Of a stretch of 15,864 nt of DNA, positions 6,730 through 14,107 are shown piece by piece. Below the pieces are notes generated by a model, which saw nothing but the letters and a program-made list of their open reading frames with translations, did not search any database and had not been told where the DNA came from. The DNA comes from Bacteroidales bacterium (GTDB lineage: Bacteria; Bacteroidota; Bacteroidia; Bacteroidales; P3): NCBI GenBank assembly GCA_017647065.1, contig JAGCLI010000174.1, positions 1 to 15,864 on the forward strand, in the 5' to 3' direction. Each line of letters opens with the position of its first letter. Within the stretch, counting starts at the first letter, position 1. Made by a program: the position numbers and the translations under genes.

Positions 6730-7932
6730 CTATTCTATTCCCCAAATCTTAATGGTTTTATCATCTGAACCGCTGACAATTTTTGTACCATCGGGACTAT
6801 ATGATACGGAATTAACCCTTTGTGAGTGTCCCTCCAAGGTTTTAAGGCATTGTCCTATGTTTGCATCCCATATCTTAATGGTTTTATCATATGAACCGCT
6901 TATAATTTTTGTGCCGTCTGGACTATACGCTACGGAATAGATAGAACTTGTATGTCCCACCAAGGCTTTAAGACATTTTCCTGTGTTTGCATCCCATATC
7001 TTAATGGTTTCATCATATGAACCGCTGACAATTTTTGTGCCATCGGGACTAAATGCTACGGAATTGACAGGAAATGAGTGTCCCTCCAAGGTTTTAAGGC
7101 ATTCTCCTGTGATTGCATCCCATATCTTAATGGTTTTATCATATAAACCGCTGATAATTTTTGTACCATCGGGACTATATGCTACGGAATTGACAGAATC
7201 AAAATGCTCCTTTAATGTTTGAAGAGATGAATCAATATAAGAATTAGAAATTGTAGTATCAAGATTATTCCTATTACGATATGATAAAATATTAATAGTG
7301 TTTTTTTTGTTTTTTATAGTAACATCTATCGTTTTATTAGGAACTCGCCAAGATATAGAATCAAATATTTCTTCTATCTTAACGCAATAATTTCGTGTAT
7401 CAATGACTCCATATTTTTCATCTTTCTTAAAGAATATGTACTTAGTCTTACAAAATCCATTCCATTCGTATTCTTCTATTTGGTCTGCAACATCTTTTGG
7501 TATAATATCGTATGCATTAGGATATCGGGTATATTCTTTCCATATATTAGTGAATCCGAATGCAATAAGTATTGGTATAGCAACTGCAATCAATAATCCC
7601 AATTCTTCTTCTTCAACACAATACCATAAAAAGAATGCTGATAACAATCCTAATAACACATATATACAAATTTGTGCTATTCTTGCTTTCTTAGGTCTTT
7701 GCCATTGTAAATTATCTGTTGATATCCATTTAATACCTTCCGACTTTGTTTCAGAAGAGTCGTTATTAGTTGGTTTTATTGTTGCTTCTATTACTATTTT
7801 TTCTTCTTTTTGAGGATTTATGTTATTAGAATCTAATTTTTTCTCTGTTATAGATTCTGTTAATTTCTTACCGCATTTTGAACAAAAAACACTATCATCA
7901 GATATTTGCTCACCACAATATTTGCAAAACAT
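6730..7932 (-). CDS. Zinc-ribbon, two-TM protein with four C-terminal WD40 repeats
   Basis: The protein has 400 aa from ATG 7932. An in-frame TTG at 7974 is rejected because it lies in the promoter's -7 box. In order: a zinc ribbon with Cys3-x2-Cys6 and Cys17-x2-Cys20; a charged linker; two TM helices (about 85-104 and 111-130) joined by an acidic turn; a region of about 100 residues with no clear domain (134-237), including a short KYGVID stretch like WG repeats; then four 42-residue WD40 units (about 240-399), each with SPDGTKI, SG.YD and KIWD. With an even number of TMs, both ends should face the cytoplasm. The family role is inferred to be scaffolding or sensing, and no enzyme domain is seen. 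Four blades are fewer than the usual seven, so it may oligomerise or have lost repeats. The gene is single, with its own promoter and a shared terminator, and ends in TAG, the only TAG stop in the window. Confidence 0.88.
   Translation of the reverse strand: MFCKYCGEQISDDSVFCSKCGKKLTESITEKKLDSNNINPQKEEKIVIEATIKPTNNDSSETKSEGIKWISTDNLQWQRPKKARIAQICIYVLLGLLSAFFLWYCVEEEELGLLIAVAIPILIAFGFTNIWKEYTRYPNAYDIIPKDVADQIEEYEWNGFCKTKYIFFKKDEKYGVIDTRNYCVKIEEIFDSISWRVPNKTIDVTIKNKKNTINILSYRNRNNLDTTISNSYIDSSLQTLKEHFDSVNSVAYSPDGTKIISGLYDKTIKIWDAITGECLKTLEGHSFPVNSVAFSPDGTKIVSGSYDETIKIWDANTGKCLKALVGHTSSIYSVAYSPDGTKIISGSYDKTIKIWDANIGQCLKTLEGHSQRVNSVSYSPDGTKIVSGSDDKTIKIWGIE
6743..7222 (-). repeat. 126-bp tandem repeats encoding WD40 units
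   Basis: Four head-to-tail copies have an exact 126-bp period: the shared ATCTTAATGGTTT word starts at 6746, 6872, 6998 and 7124. The first three copies (6743-7120) are very alike at the DNA level. The fourth degrades after about 7196. Each copy encodes one 42-aa WD repeat in phase, so copy number can change without a frameshift. Confidence 0.93.
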
Positions 7933-7971
7933 ATTATAAGATTCTTTTTTTGTTAGTTTAATTTCAAGTAA

Positions 7972-8002
7972 CAAAGGTATAACAAATTTTTAAAAGCACA
8001 AA
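7972..8002 (-). promoter_or_regulatory. Promoter of the zinc-ribbon/WD40 gene
   Basis: On the minus strand TTTG (7999-8002), exactly 19 nt, then TACCTTTG (7972-7979). This is the best match to the Bacteroidota consensus in the window. It puts the transcription start near 7965 and so fixes the ATG at 7932 as the start. Confidence 0.8.
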
Positions 8003-8475
8003 AAACTTGCGAAAAAAGTCTTGGTTCTCTAAGTTTAAGAATTAGGGAAATCGGATTTATTTTGCCAAAATTTCAAAACCGATTTTTTAGCAAAATTTTT
8101 GCGAAAAATTGACGAAAATTGGGGTAAATTTTTTCGCAAATTTGGAGTTTTTTTACGAAAAGCTCGTTTAGAATTTTCTAAAGCAGAGATAGAAATTTCT
8201 AAATCAAGGATAGAAAAAATTAAATCAAGGTTTTTTTTGAAAAAATCAAAGAAAAAATTGAAAAAAACAGCGAAAAATTTGGCAAAAACAAAGACTTTTT
8301 TGGCAAATTTCTGGCTTTAAAAAGTTAAGTCTCTGATTTTGTGATTTTTAGTTAAGGGCTTATATTTTCAAAATTTGCAATTAGAATTCTTAGAGTTGAA
8401 AATATCGCAAGCATTTGGGCTTAACTTGTGGAAAAACAAGTTTATTTTACATTTTCCTATTGTTTTATTCCTCCT
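8003..8475. other. Low-complexity A/T-rich intergenic region without a convincing gene
   Basis: About 470 bases separate the WD40 promoter from the end of the MATE-M23 frame. The region is dominated by A and T runs and variants of a GCAAAATTT/GCGAAAAATTT word (near 8062, 8091, 8135, 8271, 8301 and 8370). It has several dyads: AAATCGG (8048-8054) with CCGATTT (8079-8085); AATTTTT with AAAAATT around GCG (8094-8110); and AACTTGT (8423-8429) with ACAAGTT (8436-8442). An open frame at 8099-8320 on the plus strand would give a 73-aa Lys-rich protein, but it begins with TTG, has no internal Met and no promoter match, so I do not call it a gene. No good terminator for the M23 end is visible. Confidence 0.6.
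8169..8231. repeat. Three tandem 21-bp units
   Basis: Units 8169-8189, 8190-8210 and 8211-8231 each begin TAGAA and continue with an imperfectly conserved TTCTAAAtCAaGGa-like sequence. If read in the 8099 frame they give three heptads (EFSKAEI, EISKSRI, EKIKSRF). The units are imperfect, so an origin by old slippage duplication is likely. Confidence 0.65.
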
Positions 8476-10176
8476 TTATTTTACAATAGTAAATGTTGTT
8501 GTTGTCTTGTTGTTTTTTTCGTCTGTTGCGATGATTTTTAATTTGTTTTCGCCTTTTGGAATTTCGCTTGCGGGACAGAATATTGTGGAGGTTTTGCCGT
8601 CATATTCCATTAAATGCCATTTGTCGTTAAGGTAGGCGTTTACGTTTCTTATGCCTGCAAGGTTGTCTGTTACTTTTATTTGAATGAATTTTTGTTTTGG
8701 GTTTAGTTTTTGTTTGTCTTTGAAGTTTTTAGGGGTGATTTTTGGTGCTGTTGTGTCGATTTCTATTGCGTATCGTCCTAAATCGAAGGTGCTTGCTACG
8801 ATGTAATCGCCTTCTACTTTGCCTCCGATTGATGTTTTGCCTCCTTTGTCGCTTATTCTTACAATTAAGGCTTTGTTTTTATTGGTTAGGTTTTTGTTGT
8901 AACGGAGTTTCATTGTGAATTTTTTGTGTAAGGGCACGGTGTTGTTGCCTATTTGATGTATGCAGCCATATTTTCCTTGTGAGTAGGAGTATTGTAGGTC
9001 TAAGTCTTCGTAAAGGGCGTTTGCAGGGATTGTTATTTGACTTAAATCGTTTGTGTTAAAGGTTAATCCTTTGGTGTATGGAATGTGTTTTATGCCTTTT
9101 TGTTGTGAGTTGTTTGTTGCGAGTTGTGCTTTCTTTCCATCGGATTTCAAAAAGAATGTATATGTGTTTTTATTCTTTTTTTCGTCTTCTAAAACTATTG
9201 TAATCTTTTTCGTTTCGTTGTTTTTAACGCTGATTATTCCTTTGTTGGCGTATGTAACGTTGGAGAATTTACAACCGGGCATTTGTTTTGTTTTTAGCAT
9301 TCTTTTGCCTTTTGTTTTAAGGTATGCGTAATCTATTATTGCGTTTGCATATCTTTGTTCGGTGAAAGAAAATGCATTGTTATTGTAGCGAAATATTAAC
9401 TTGTCATCAACAAATAGTTTTGAATCATAAACACCGTTTTTTTCGGTGCTACCATTTGAGCGGTCGTATGCTTCAAAACAAATATAGAAATCACCTTCTA
9501 AGTTTATGGTGCTTTGTAATAGAGTAGGCTTTCCTGTTTTTATGTCAAAAAAAGCCTCTTCGTTTTTGCCGTTTATTGTAGATGTTTTGTCGTTTGGCAC
9601 AATTCTTACGCTGTAGAGCGTAGGAGCGAGGTTATCTTGTAGGTTTAATCCCATGGTTACTGGCTTTATTGTTTTTTGTGAGGAGGTGTTGCGTATTTCG
9701 TAATGAAGGTGAGGACCACCTGAGGAACCTGTATTTCCCGAAAAGGCAATTGTATCTCCTTTTTTTAGTTTTAATGAGCCTTTTGGTACGTATAAATCAA
9801 AAGCGTATGATTGTATTTTGTATTGATGCTTTTTTACATAATCTGCTATTGCTCCTGCATAATTTTCTAAGTGCATATATACTGTTGAGTAGCCGTTTGT
9901 GTGGTCTATGTAAAGATTCTTACCACCGCCGTAAACTTGTACTTTAATTCTTGAAACCTCTCCGTCAAATGGACAAATAACTGCTTGTCCTGTAACTGCG
10001 TTTGTTCTTAAATCAATCCCTGAATGAAAATGATTAGAACGTAATTCGCCAAAATGTCCCGAAGAAGCGAGAGTAATCTTTAAAGGGGAAAGGAAATCTT
10101 TGCAAGATTGTGCTTTTACAAAACAAGGACTTGCAAAAAGAAATAGAATGATTGTTGTTTTAAATATTGTTTTCAT
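8476..10176 (-). other. M23 peptidase module of the fusion, possible independent start at 10176
   Basis: From ATG 10174-10176 this part alone is 566 aa, the size of a stand-alone Bacteroidota M23 protein, with its own signal peptide MKTIFKTTIILFLFASPCFVKAQ-like (likely cut after residue 22 or 23). The active site is complete in this numbering: His51 and Asp55 (HSGID), His102 (YMHLENY), His156 and His158 (GGPHLHYE). The family cleaves peptide cross-links or stems of peptidoglycan. The C-terminal 350-400 residues contain repeated beta-sandwich-like stretches (for example KVTDNLAGIRNVNAYLN) of unknown role. The codon before this ATG is TGG, one transition away from TGA or TAG. No clear ribosome binding sequence precedes it, but most genes here lack one. 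Confidence 0.75.
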
Positions 10177-11484
10177 CCATTTAGAACGTTTATGATAAAT
10201 AAGATATGCTATTAAACCAATTGCCCATGATATAGGTGCTCCAATCCAAATGCCGATTGTTCCCATTTTTAGAGAGAGTAAATAAGAAATAGGTAGTCTT
10301 ATTATCCATAATGAAAGAATGCTAATTAGCATAGGGTAGAAAGTGTCGCCTAATCCACGGAAAAAAGATTGAAAGACATTCATTGCACTGAGTGTTATCC
10401 AGAATAATCCCATTATAAATAAGTAATCAAAACCTATTTCTAAAACCTCTGGTGTTTGAGAAAAGAGTTTCATTATTTCTTTTCCTAAACAACAAAATAC
10501 AATTGCAGTAATAAGGCTTATAATACTTGTTATTTGTAGGGAGTGAGAAAGAGATTTTCTAACTCTTGAATACATCGTAGCACCATAGTTTTGTCCAACA
10601 AATGAAGAAAGTGCAGAAGAGTAATTTAATATTAACAAAAGAGCAATTGACTCAACACGTGAAGCTGCAGAATAGGCAGTTAAGGCATTGGAGCCAAACA
10701 TTGCAACAATTCCTATTATGAATATCTGAGAAAGTGCAATAACTGATTGTTGTATTCCTGTTGGAAAACCAATTTTTATAATTTCTTTTAATATTGATTT
10801 ATCAAAATATTTATCTGCTTTTTTGATTTTGATGTATGGATTTGTTTTTTGTAAGTGAATAAATAAAGTTATAAATGCAGTTGCTTGTGAAATTACCGTT
10901 GCCCATGCTGTTGAATTTAAATCCCATTTCATTACAGCGAGAAAAATGTAAGAAAGGATTCCATTTAATATGTTTGTTGCAATAAGATAGTAGAGTTGTG
11001 TTTTGCTATCGCCTAATCCTCTAAGAATACTTACGGCACTATTGAAACAAAACGAAAAAAACATTCCTATCATATATATTCTCATATAAGAAATAGCTAA
11101 ATTGCAAACCTCTTTTTCAAGATTAAGCAAAGAGAAGATTTCTTTTGAGAAAATCATACTAAGGGAACATACAATGAGTCCAAGAATTATGAAAAAAATA
11201 TAAAAAGTGCTGATGATTAAAGGGATTTTTTCAAATTGTTTTGCTCCAAAGAAATGAGAAACTACAACGCTTGCTCCCGAGCCTATGCCAATTATTAACG
11301 AAATTAAAAAAAATACAATAGGATAAACCGTCCCTACTGCTGCCAAAGCCTGATCGCCAAGAAAATGTCCTACAAATACACTATTAACAAAGTTGTATAA
11401 TTGCAAGAATAAATTCCCTAACATAAGGGGAATGCTAAATAGAAGAATATTTCCTCCAATGCTACCTTTGGTAAAGTCTCTCAT
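8476..11484 (-). CDS. In-frame fusion of a MATE-type transporter and a secreted M23 peptidase
   Basis: One uninterrupted frame gives 1002 aa from ATG 11484. A TTG at 11505 is possible but would overlap the upstream gene, and MRDFTKGSIGGNILLFSIPL is a normal MATE start. Residues 1-436 form a full-length MATE/MOP-family exporter with about 12 TM helices, including two related halves with ILRGLGD and FFRGLGD motifs; such proteins export drugs or metabolites using an ion gradient. At Met437 a classic signal peptide begins, followed by an M23 LytM-type domain with zinc ligands in HFHSGID and HLH, then about 400 residues of beta-rich sequence. MATE ends in the cytoplasm, so the signal peptide as a 13th helix would place the peptidase in the periplasm. 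The two may be made as one polypeptide, cut by signal peptidase, or translated separately. It is second in an operon with the hydrolase. Confidence 0.9.
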   Translation of the reverse strand: MRDFTKGSIGGNILLFSIPLMLGNLFLQLYNFVNSVFVGHFLGDQALAAVGTVYPIVFFLISLIIGIGSGASVVVSHFFGAKQFEKIPLIISTFYIFFIILGLIVCSLSMIFSKEIFSLLNLEKEVCNLAISYMRIYMIGMFFSFCFNSAVSILRGLGDSKTQLYYLIATNILNGILSYIFLAVMKWDLNSTAWATVISQATAFITLFIHLQKTNPYIKIKKADKYFDKSILKEIIKIGFPTGIQQSVIALSQIFIIGIVAMFGSNALTAYSAASRVESIALLLILNYSSALSSFVGQNYGATMYSRVRKSLSHSLQITSIISLITAIVFCCLGKEIMKLFSQTPEVLEIGFDYLFIMGLFWITLSAMNVFQSFFRGLGDTFYPMLISILSLWIIRLPISYLLSLKMGTIGIWIGAPISWAIGLIAYLIYHKRSKWMKTIFKTTIILFLFASPCFVKAQSCKDFLSPLKITLASSGHFGELRSNHFHSGIDLRTNAVTGQAVICPFDGEVSRIKVQVYGGGKNLYIDHTNGYSTVYMHLENYAGAIADYVKKHQYKIQSYAFDLYVPKGSLKLKKGDTIAFSGNTGSSGGPHLHYEIRNTSSQKTIKPVTMGLNLQDNLAPTLYSVRIVPNDKTSTINGKNEEAFFDIKTGKPTLLQSTINLEGDFYICFEAYDRSNGSTEKNGVYDSKLFVDDKLIFRYNNNAFSFTEQRYANAIIDYAYLKTKGKRMLKTKQMPGCKFSNVTYANKGIISVKNNETKKITIVLEDEKKNKNTYTFFLKSDGKKAQLATNNSQQKGIKHIPYTKGLTFNTNDLSQITIPANALYEDLDLQYSYSQGKYGCIHQIGNNTVPLHKKFTMKLRYNKNLTNKNKALIVRISDKGGKTSIGGKVEGDYIVASTFDLGRYAIEIDTTAPKITPKNFKDKQKLNPKQKFIQIKVTDNLAGIRNVNAYLNDKWHLMEYDGKTSTIFCPASEIPKGENKLKIIATDEKNNKTTTTFTIVK

Positions 11485-11489
11485 TTTGT

Positions 11490-12299
11490 TTAAAGGGCAA
11501 AACAAGAGTATGTAAAGGACAATAAACGTCGTTTTATGATGTCTCGCGATTCAATATGTCCCATGTGTCCAACGTTTTCTAAGATTAAAAGCTCAGAATG
11601 TTTAGGAAAACTTGCTTGTGCAATAGACATGTCTAACTGAATGCGAGAATCTTGTTTGCCTATAATGAATAAAACAGGAGAGTTTATTGTTTTGAGAAGT
11701 TCTATTTTCGATGTACGAGTTGCAATGCCTTTTTGTGCTAAAATAAGTCCGTCTGCTTTTGATTCAAGTGCAGAATCTTGCAAGTCTTTTATCTCATAAT
11801 AAAACTTATCGTGATTTGCAGGAGCAAAAAGATTAGGAATGAAATTGATTATAAAACTTGCTCTATTTTGATTTATGATATTGCAAGTTTGTTCTCTTTT
11901 TTCTTTTACGTTATTACTATCTGCCAAAGCGTGAGAGTGAAGAAGACAAAGTCCTTTTATGTATTGAGGATAAGCCTCTGCAAATGCCAATGAAACATAT
12001 CCACCCATAGAATGCCCAACCATAACGCATTCTTTTATATTTAAGTGATCTAAAACCGTTTTAACGGCTTGGGCTTGTAATTCCATAGTGCTTGGTGTGT
12101 TTTCAAACCATTCACTTTGTCCGTGACCTAAAAGATCGATTGTAATAACCCTTATTTCTCTCATATATGAGAAAACATAATAAGACCACACTCTTAAATC
12201 AGACATAAACCCATGAATCAAAACTAAAACGATGTCTCCATTACCCTCGTCTTGATAATGCAGATTTATTCCATTGAAATCTAAAGTCTGATGTGTCAT
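11490..12299 (-). CDS. Alpha/beta hydrolase
   Basis: This 269-aa protein has a single alpha/beta-hydrolase fold. The oxyanion-hole segment is LIHGFMSD (27-34), the nucleophile elbow is GHSMGG with Ser97, the acid is Asp217 in IIGKQDSRI, and the base is His245 in NVGHMGHIE. The cap region (about 125-195) is helical. There is no signal peptide, so it is cytoplasmic. The substrate cannot be read from sequence; esterase- or haloperoxidase-like members share this layout. The last residues, SFTYSCFAL, are less conserved in character. Its stop lies 5 nt before the MATE start, so the two are co-transcribed from the promoter at 12330-12360. A functional link to export or cell-wall cleavage is only suggested by the context. 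Confidence 0.93.
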   Translation of the reverse strand: MTHQTLDFNGINLHYQDEGNGDIVLVLIHGFMSDLRVWSYYVFSYMREIRVITIDLLGHGQSEWFENTPSTMELQAQAVKTVLDHLNIKECVMVGHSMGGYVSLAFAEAYPQYIKGLCLLHSHALADSNNVKEKREQTCNIINQNRASFIINFIPNLFAPANHDKFYYEIKDLQDSALESKADGLILAQKGIATRTSKIELLKTINSPVLFIIGKQDSRIQLDMSIAQASFPKHSELLILENVGHMGHIESRDIIKRRLLSFTYSCFAL

Positions 12300-12329
12300 T
12301 TATGTTATTTTTTTTCGAATAAGAGACTA

Positions 12330-12360
12330 CAAAAATATAAGTTATCTTTGAATTATGAAA
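12330..12360 (-). promoter_or_regulatory. Promoter of the hydrolase/MATE-M23 operon
   Basis: On the minus strand TTTC (12357-12360), 19 nt, then TATTTTTG (12330-12337). This fits the Bacteroidota layout with one mismatch in the -33 box. The start codon is 31 nt downstream. Confidence 0.65.
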
Positions 12361-12391
12361 GTTTTTTAACGAAAATATGACAAAATGCTAT

Positions 12392-12418
12392 TATTTTTGC
12401 ATAGTTTATGTAAATTTG
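12392..12418 (+). promoter_or_regulatory. Two successive -7 boxes upstream of murB
   Basis: TATTTTTG (12392-12399) and TAAATTTG (12411-12418) both match TAnnTTTG; a further match, TATCTTTG, lies at 12343-12350. None has a clear TTTG box at the expected distance. They overlap the open frame that extends murB upstream to 12385, arguing for a start at 12433 or 12442. Confidence 0.45.
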
Positions 12419-12432
12419 TAGTGCGTAAAAAT

Positions 12433-13446
12433 ATGAAAATAATGGAGAATAAAAATCTTAAATCACTTAATACGTTTGCGATAGATTGTGTTGCAAAGGA
12501 ATTTGTTGAGTTTAATTCTCAAGAGGATTTTGAAAAAATAGATAAAGTTTACAAAGAATCTCAAAGAGTGCATATACTTGCGGGGGGAAGCAATACTATT
12601 TTTCTCAACAAAGAGTATCAAGGCACTATAATAAAGATTGAAAACAAGGGTAAAAAGATAATTTCTGATGAAGTAGATTCTGTGGCTGTGGAAGTAAGTG
12701 CTGGAGAGAATTGGGCAGAGTTTGTGCGTTGGGCTTGTTTGAATGGCTATTCAGGATTGGAGAATTTAGCAGCTATTCCAGGACAAGTAGGGGCATCTCC
12801 TGTTCAAAACATTGGAGCATACGGCATGCAGGTGGCAGATCGCATTCTTTGGGTGGAGGTTCACAATATGAAAACTTCCGATAATTACAGAATAATGAAT
12901 GCGGACTGCGAATTTGATTATAGATTCTCTCGTTGGAAAACCTCTCATAAAGAAGAGTTGATTTATAAGGTTGTTTTCTTGTTAGATAAGATTTTTCAAC
13001 CAAAGTTAGACTATGCAGCGATAAAATCCTACTTGGAAGAAAATAAAGTAAATCCTATTACACCAATAAAGATGTGTGATATAGTAACAAAGATACGTGA
13101 TTCAAAACTTCCAAATCCAGAAATCTTACCAAATGCAGGCTCTTTCTTTAAAAATCCTACAATAAGCCAAGAACAATTTGAAGATTTAAAACAAAGATTT
13201 CCTCAAATAGTTAGTTTTTCTCAGCAAGATACCATAAAATTATCAGCAGCGTGGTTAATAGAACAATGTGGTTTCAAGGGCGAACGCTACAATTGTGTAG
13301 GAATGCATGCAAAACAAGCTTTAGTTATGGTTAATTATGGCGGTGCAACGGGTAAAGATGTGTTGGAAATGGCGAATTTGGTAAAAGAAAAAGTGCAAGA
13401 AAAATTTGGAGTAATGCTTGAAATTGAAGCACACTTGATTGGATAA
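12433..13446 (+). CDS. murB: UDP-N-acetylenolpyruvoylglucosamine reductase
   Basis: The protein has 337 aa from ATG 12433, with 12442 as an alternative; the family aligns from NKNLKSLNTFAID. FAD-binding motifs are ILAGGSNTIF (48-57) and IPGQVGASPVQNIGAYG (115-131). The catalytic Ser237 is in NAGSFFKNP, and Glu332 in the C-terminal IEAHLIG matches the conserved acid. Tyr163 and Arg164 in DYRFSRWK fit the substrate-binding region. The length and the middle insertion put it in the type I (E. coli-like) group. It reduces UDP-GlcNAc-enolpyruvate to UDP-MurNAc with NADPH, the second committed step of peptidoglycan precursor synthesis, in the cytoplasm. It is not in a mur cluster here. The unknown 198-aa gene follows after 20 nt and is probably co-transcribed. 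Confidence 0.97.
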   Translation: MKIMENKNLKSLNTFAIDCVAKEFVEFNSQEDFEKIDKVYKESQRVHILAGGSNTIFLNKEYQGTIIKIENKGKKIISDEVDSVAVEVSAGENWAEFVRWACLNGYSGLENLAAIPGQVGASPVQNIGAYGMQVADRILWVEVHNMKTSDNYRIMNADCEFDYRFSRWKTSHKEELIYKVVFLLDKIFQPKLDYAAIKSYLEENKVNPITPIKMCDIVTKIRDSKLPNPEILPNAGSFFKNPTISQEQFEDLKQRFPQIVSFSQQDTIKLSAAWLIEQCGFKGERYNCVGMHAKQALVMVNYGGATGKDVLEMANLVKEKVQEKFGVMLEIEAHLIG

Positions 13447-13466
13447 ATAAAAATAAACAAATAGAA

Positions 13467-14063
13467 ATGAAAATAACAATAGAAGAATTTTGGAATCGCT
13501 TTAAAGCCAAAAGCGATAAACTAATGGATTTAGATTCCTTAAATGCAGAAGAAAAAGATGAAATTTTAAATTCTCTTGATGGTGATTTGAAACAATACAG
13601 TGAAGGATTGTCTTTTGAAATTAGTAAATTAGGAACAAATGGTAGAAAATTAACTCTTACCGCCGAAGGAGATGTGGATTATTTTGAGGATTTAATAAAT
13701 CTTTATGAACAATCACCAATCTTAGATTTTTGGGATATTGTAGCCTTTAAGCAAGGTAAAGGGCCTAATGTAAATATTAGTTTTGCTTCTTATCATTTGA
13801 GTAGTAAAAAAATGTGGTTTATGCCAATGGAAAACTCAGAAGATGAGGAAATGTTAGGACTTCAAATAGCCTTAGATTCAAAGGAAACAGAAGATGAGGA
13901 TTTGTTAGTTGCAGTTTATTCACTTATAGAAGAAATGATAGGAGAATATGAATGTGCAACTTTACTATCTTATTTTGAATTGACAACAATTTCCGAAAAT
14001 ATGGAGGAACAAGGTTTTAAACCTTTAACAGAATTACCGAAATTTATTGAAATGTTATTATAA
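13467..14063 (+). CDS. Acidic cytoplasmic protein of unknown function
   Basis: I do not recognise this 198-aa protein. It has no signal peptide or TM helix. It is strongly acidic, with runs such as ENSEDEEMLG (122-131) and KETEDEDLL (138-146). Predicted order: an N-terminal helical part (1-40), a beta-like core with RKLTLTAEGD (60-69) and ILDFWDIVAFKQGKG (84-98), then helices in VYSLIEEMIGEYE. The KLTLTAEGD and WDIVAFKQ elements look like a compact alpha/beta domain that could bind a partner, but no catalytic motif stands out. It starts 20 nt after murB in the same direction and probably shares its transcript. That placement may be incidental. The frame is clean, with an ATG start and normal codon use, so I regard it as a real gene. 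Confidence 0.85.
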   Translation: MKITIEEFWNRFKAKSDKLMDLDSLNAEEKDEILNSLDGDLKQYSEGLSFEISKLGTNGRKLTLTAEGDVDYFEDLINLYEQSPILDFWDIVAFKQGKGPNVNISFASYHLSSKKMWFMPMENSEDEEMLGLQIALDSKETEDEDLLVAVYSLIEEMIGEYECATLLSYFELTTISENMEEQGFKPLTELPKFIEMLL

Positions 14064-14075
14064 GCCAAACAAACT

Positions 14076-14107
14076 AAGCCTTTACTTAACAAAATTAGTA
14101 AAGGCTT
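14076..14107. terminator. Convergent terminator-like hairpin overlapping a gene end
   Basis: AAGCCTTTACT (14076-14086) pairs perfectly over 11 bp with AGTAAAGGCTT (14097-14107). The tails on both sides are only moderately T-rich. It lies between the convergent 198-aa gene and the glycosyltransferase-TPR gene. The right arm encodes the last codons (Ser-Leu-Tyr) of the minus-strand protein, whose TAA stop begins in the loop. Confidence 0.7.

Noticed and set aside
6752..7222. Plus-strand repeat-like frames opposite the WD40 gene
   Set aside because: Their repeats (EPLTIFVPSGL-type) are the antisense reading of the 126-bp WD40 repeats; they have no independent start signals.
8099..8320. Plus-strand 73-aa Lys-rich frame
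   Set aside because: It has a TTG start, no internal Met, no promoter match and low-complexity repeat composition. It is described as part of the repetitive gap rather than as a gene.
8423..8442. Hairpin AACTTGT/ACAAGTT as terminator of the MATE-M23 gene
   Set aside because: On the minus strand the stem is followed by AAGCCC, not a T run, so it does not look like an intrinsic terminator.
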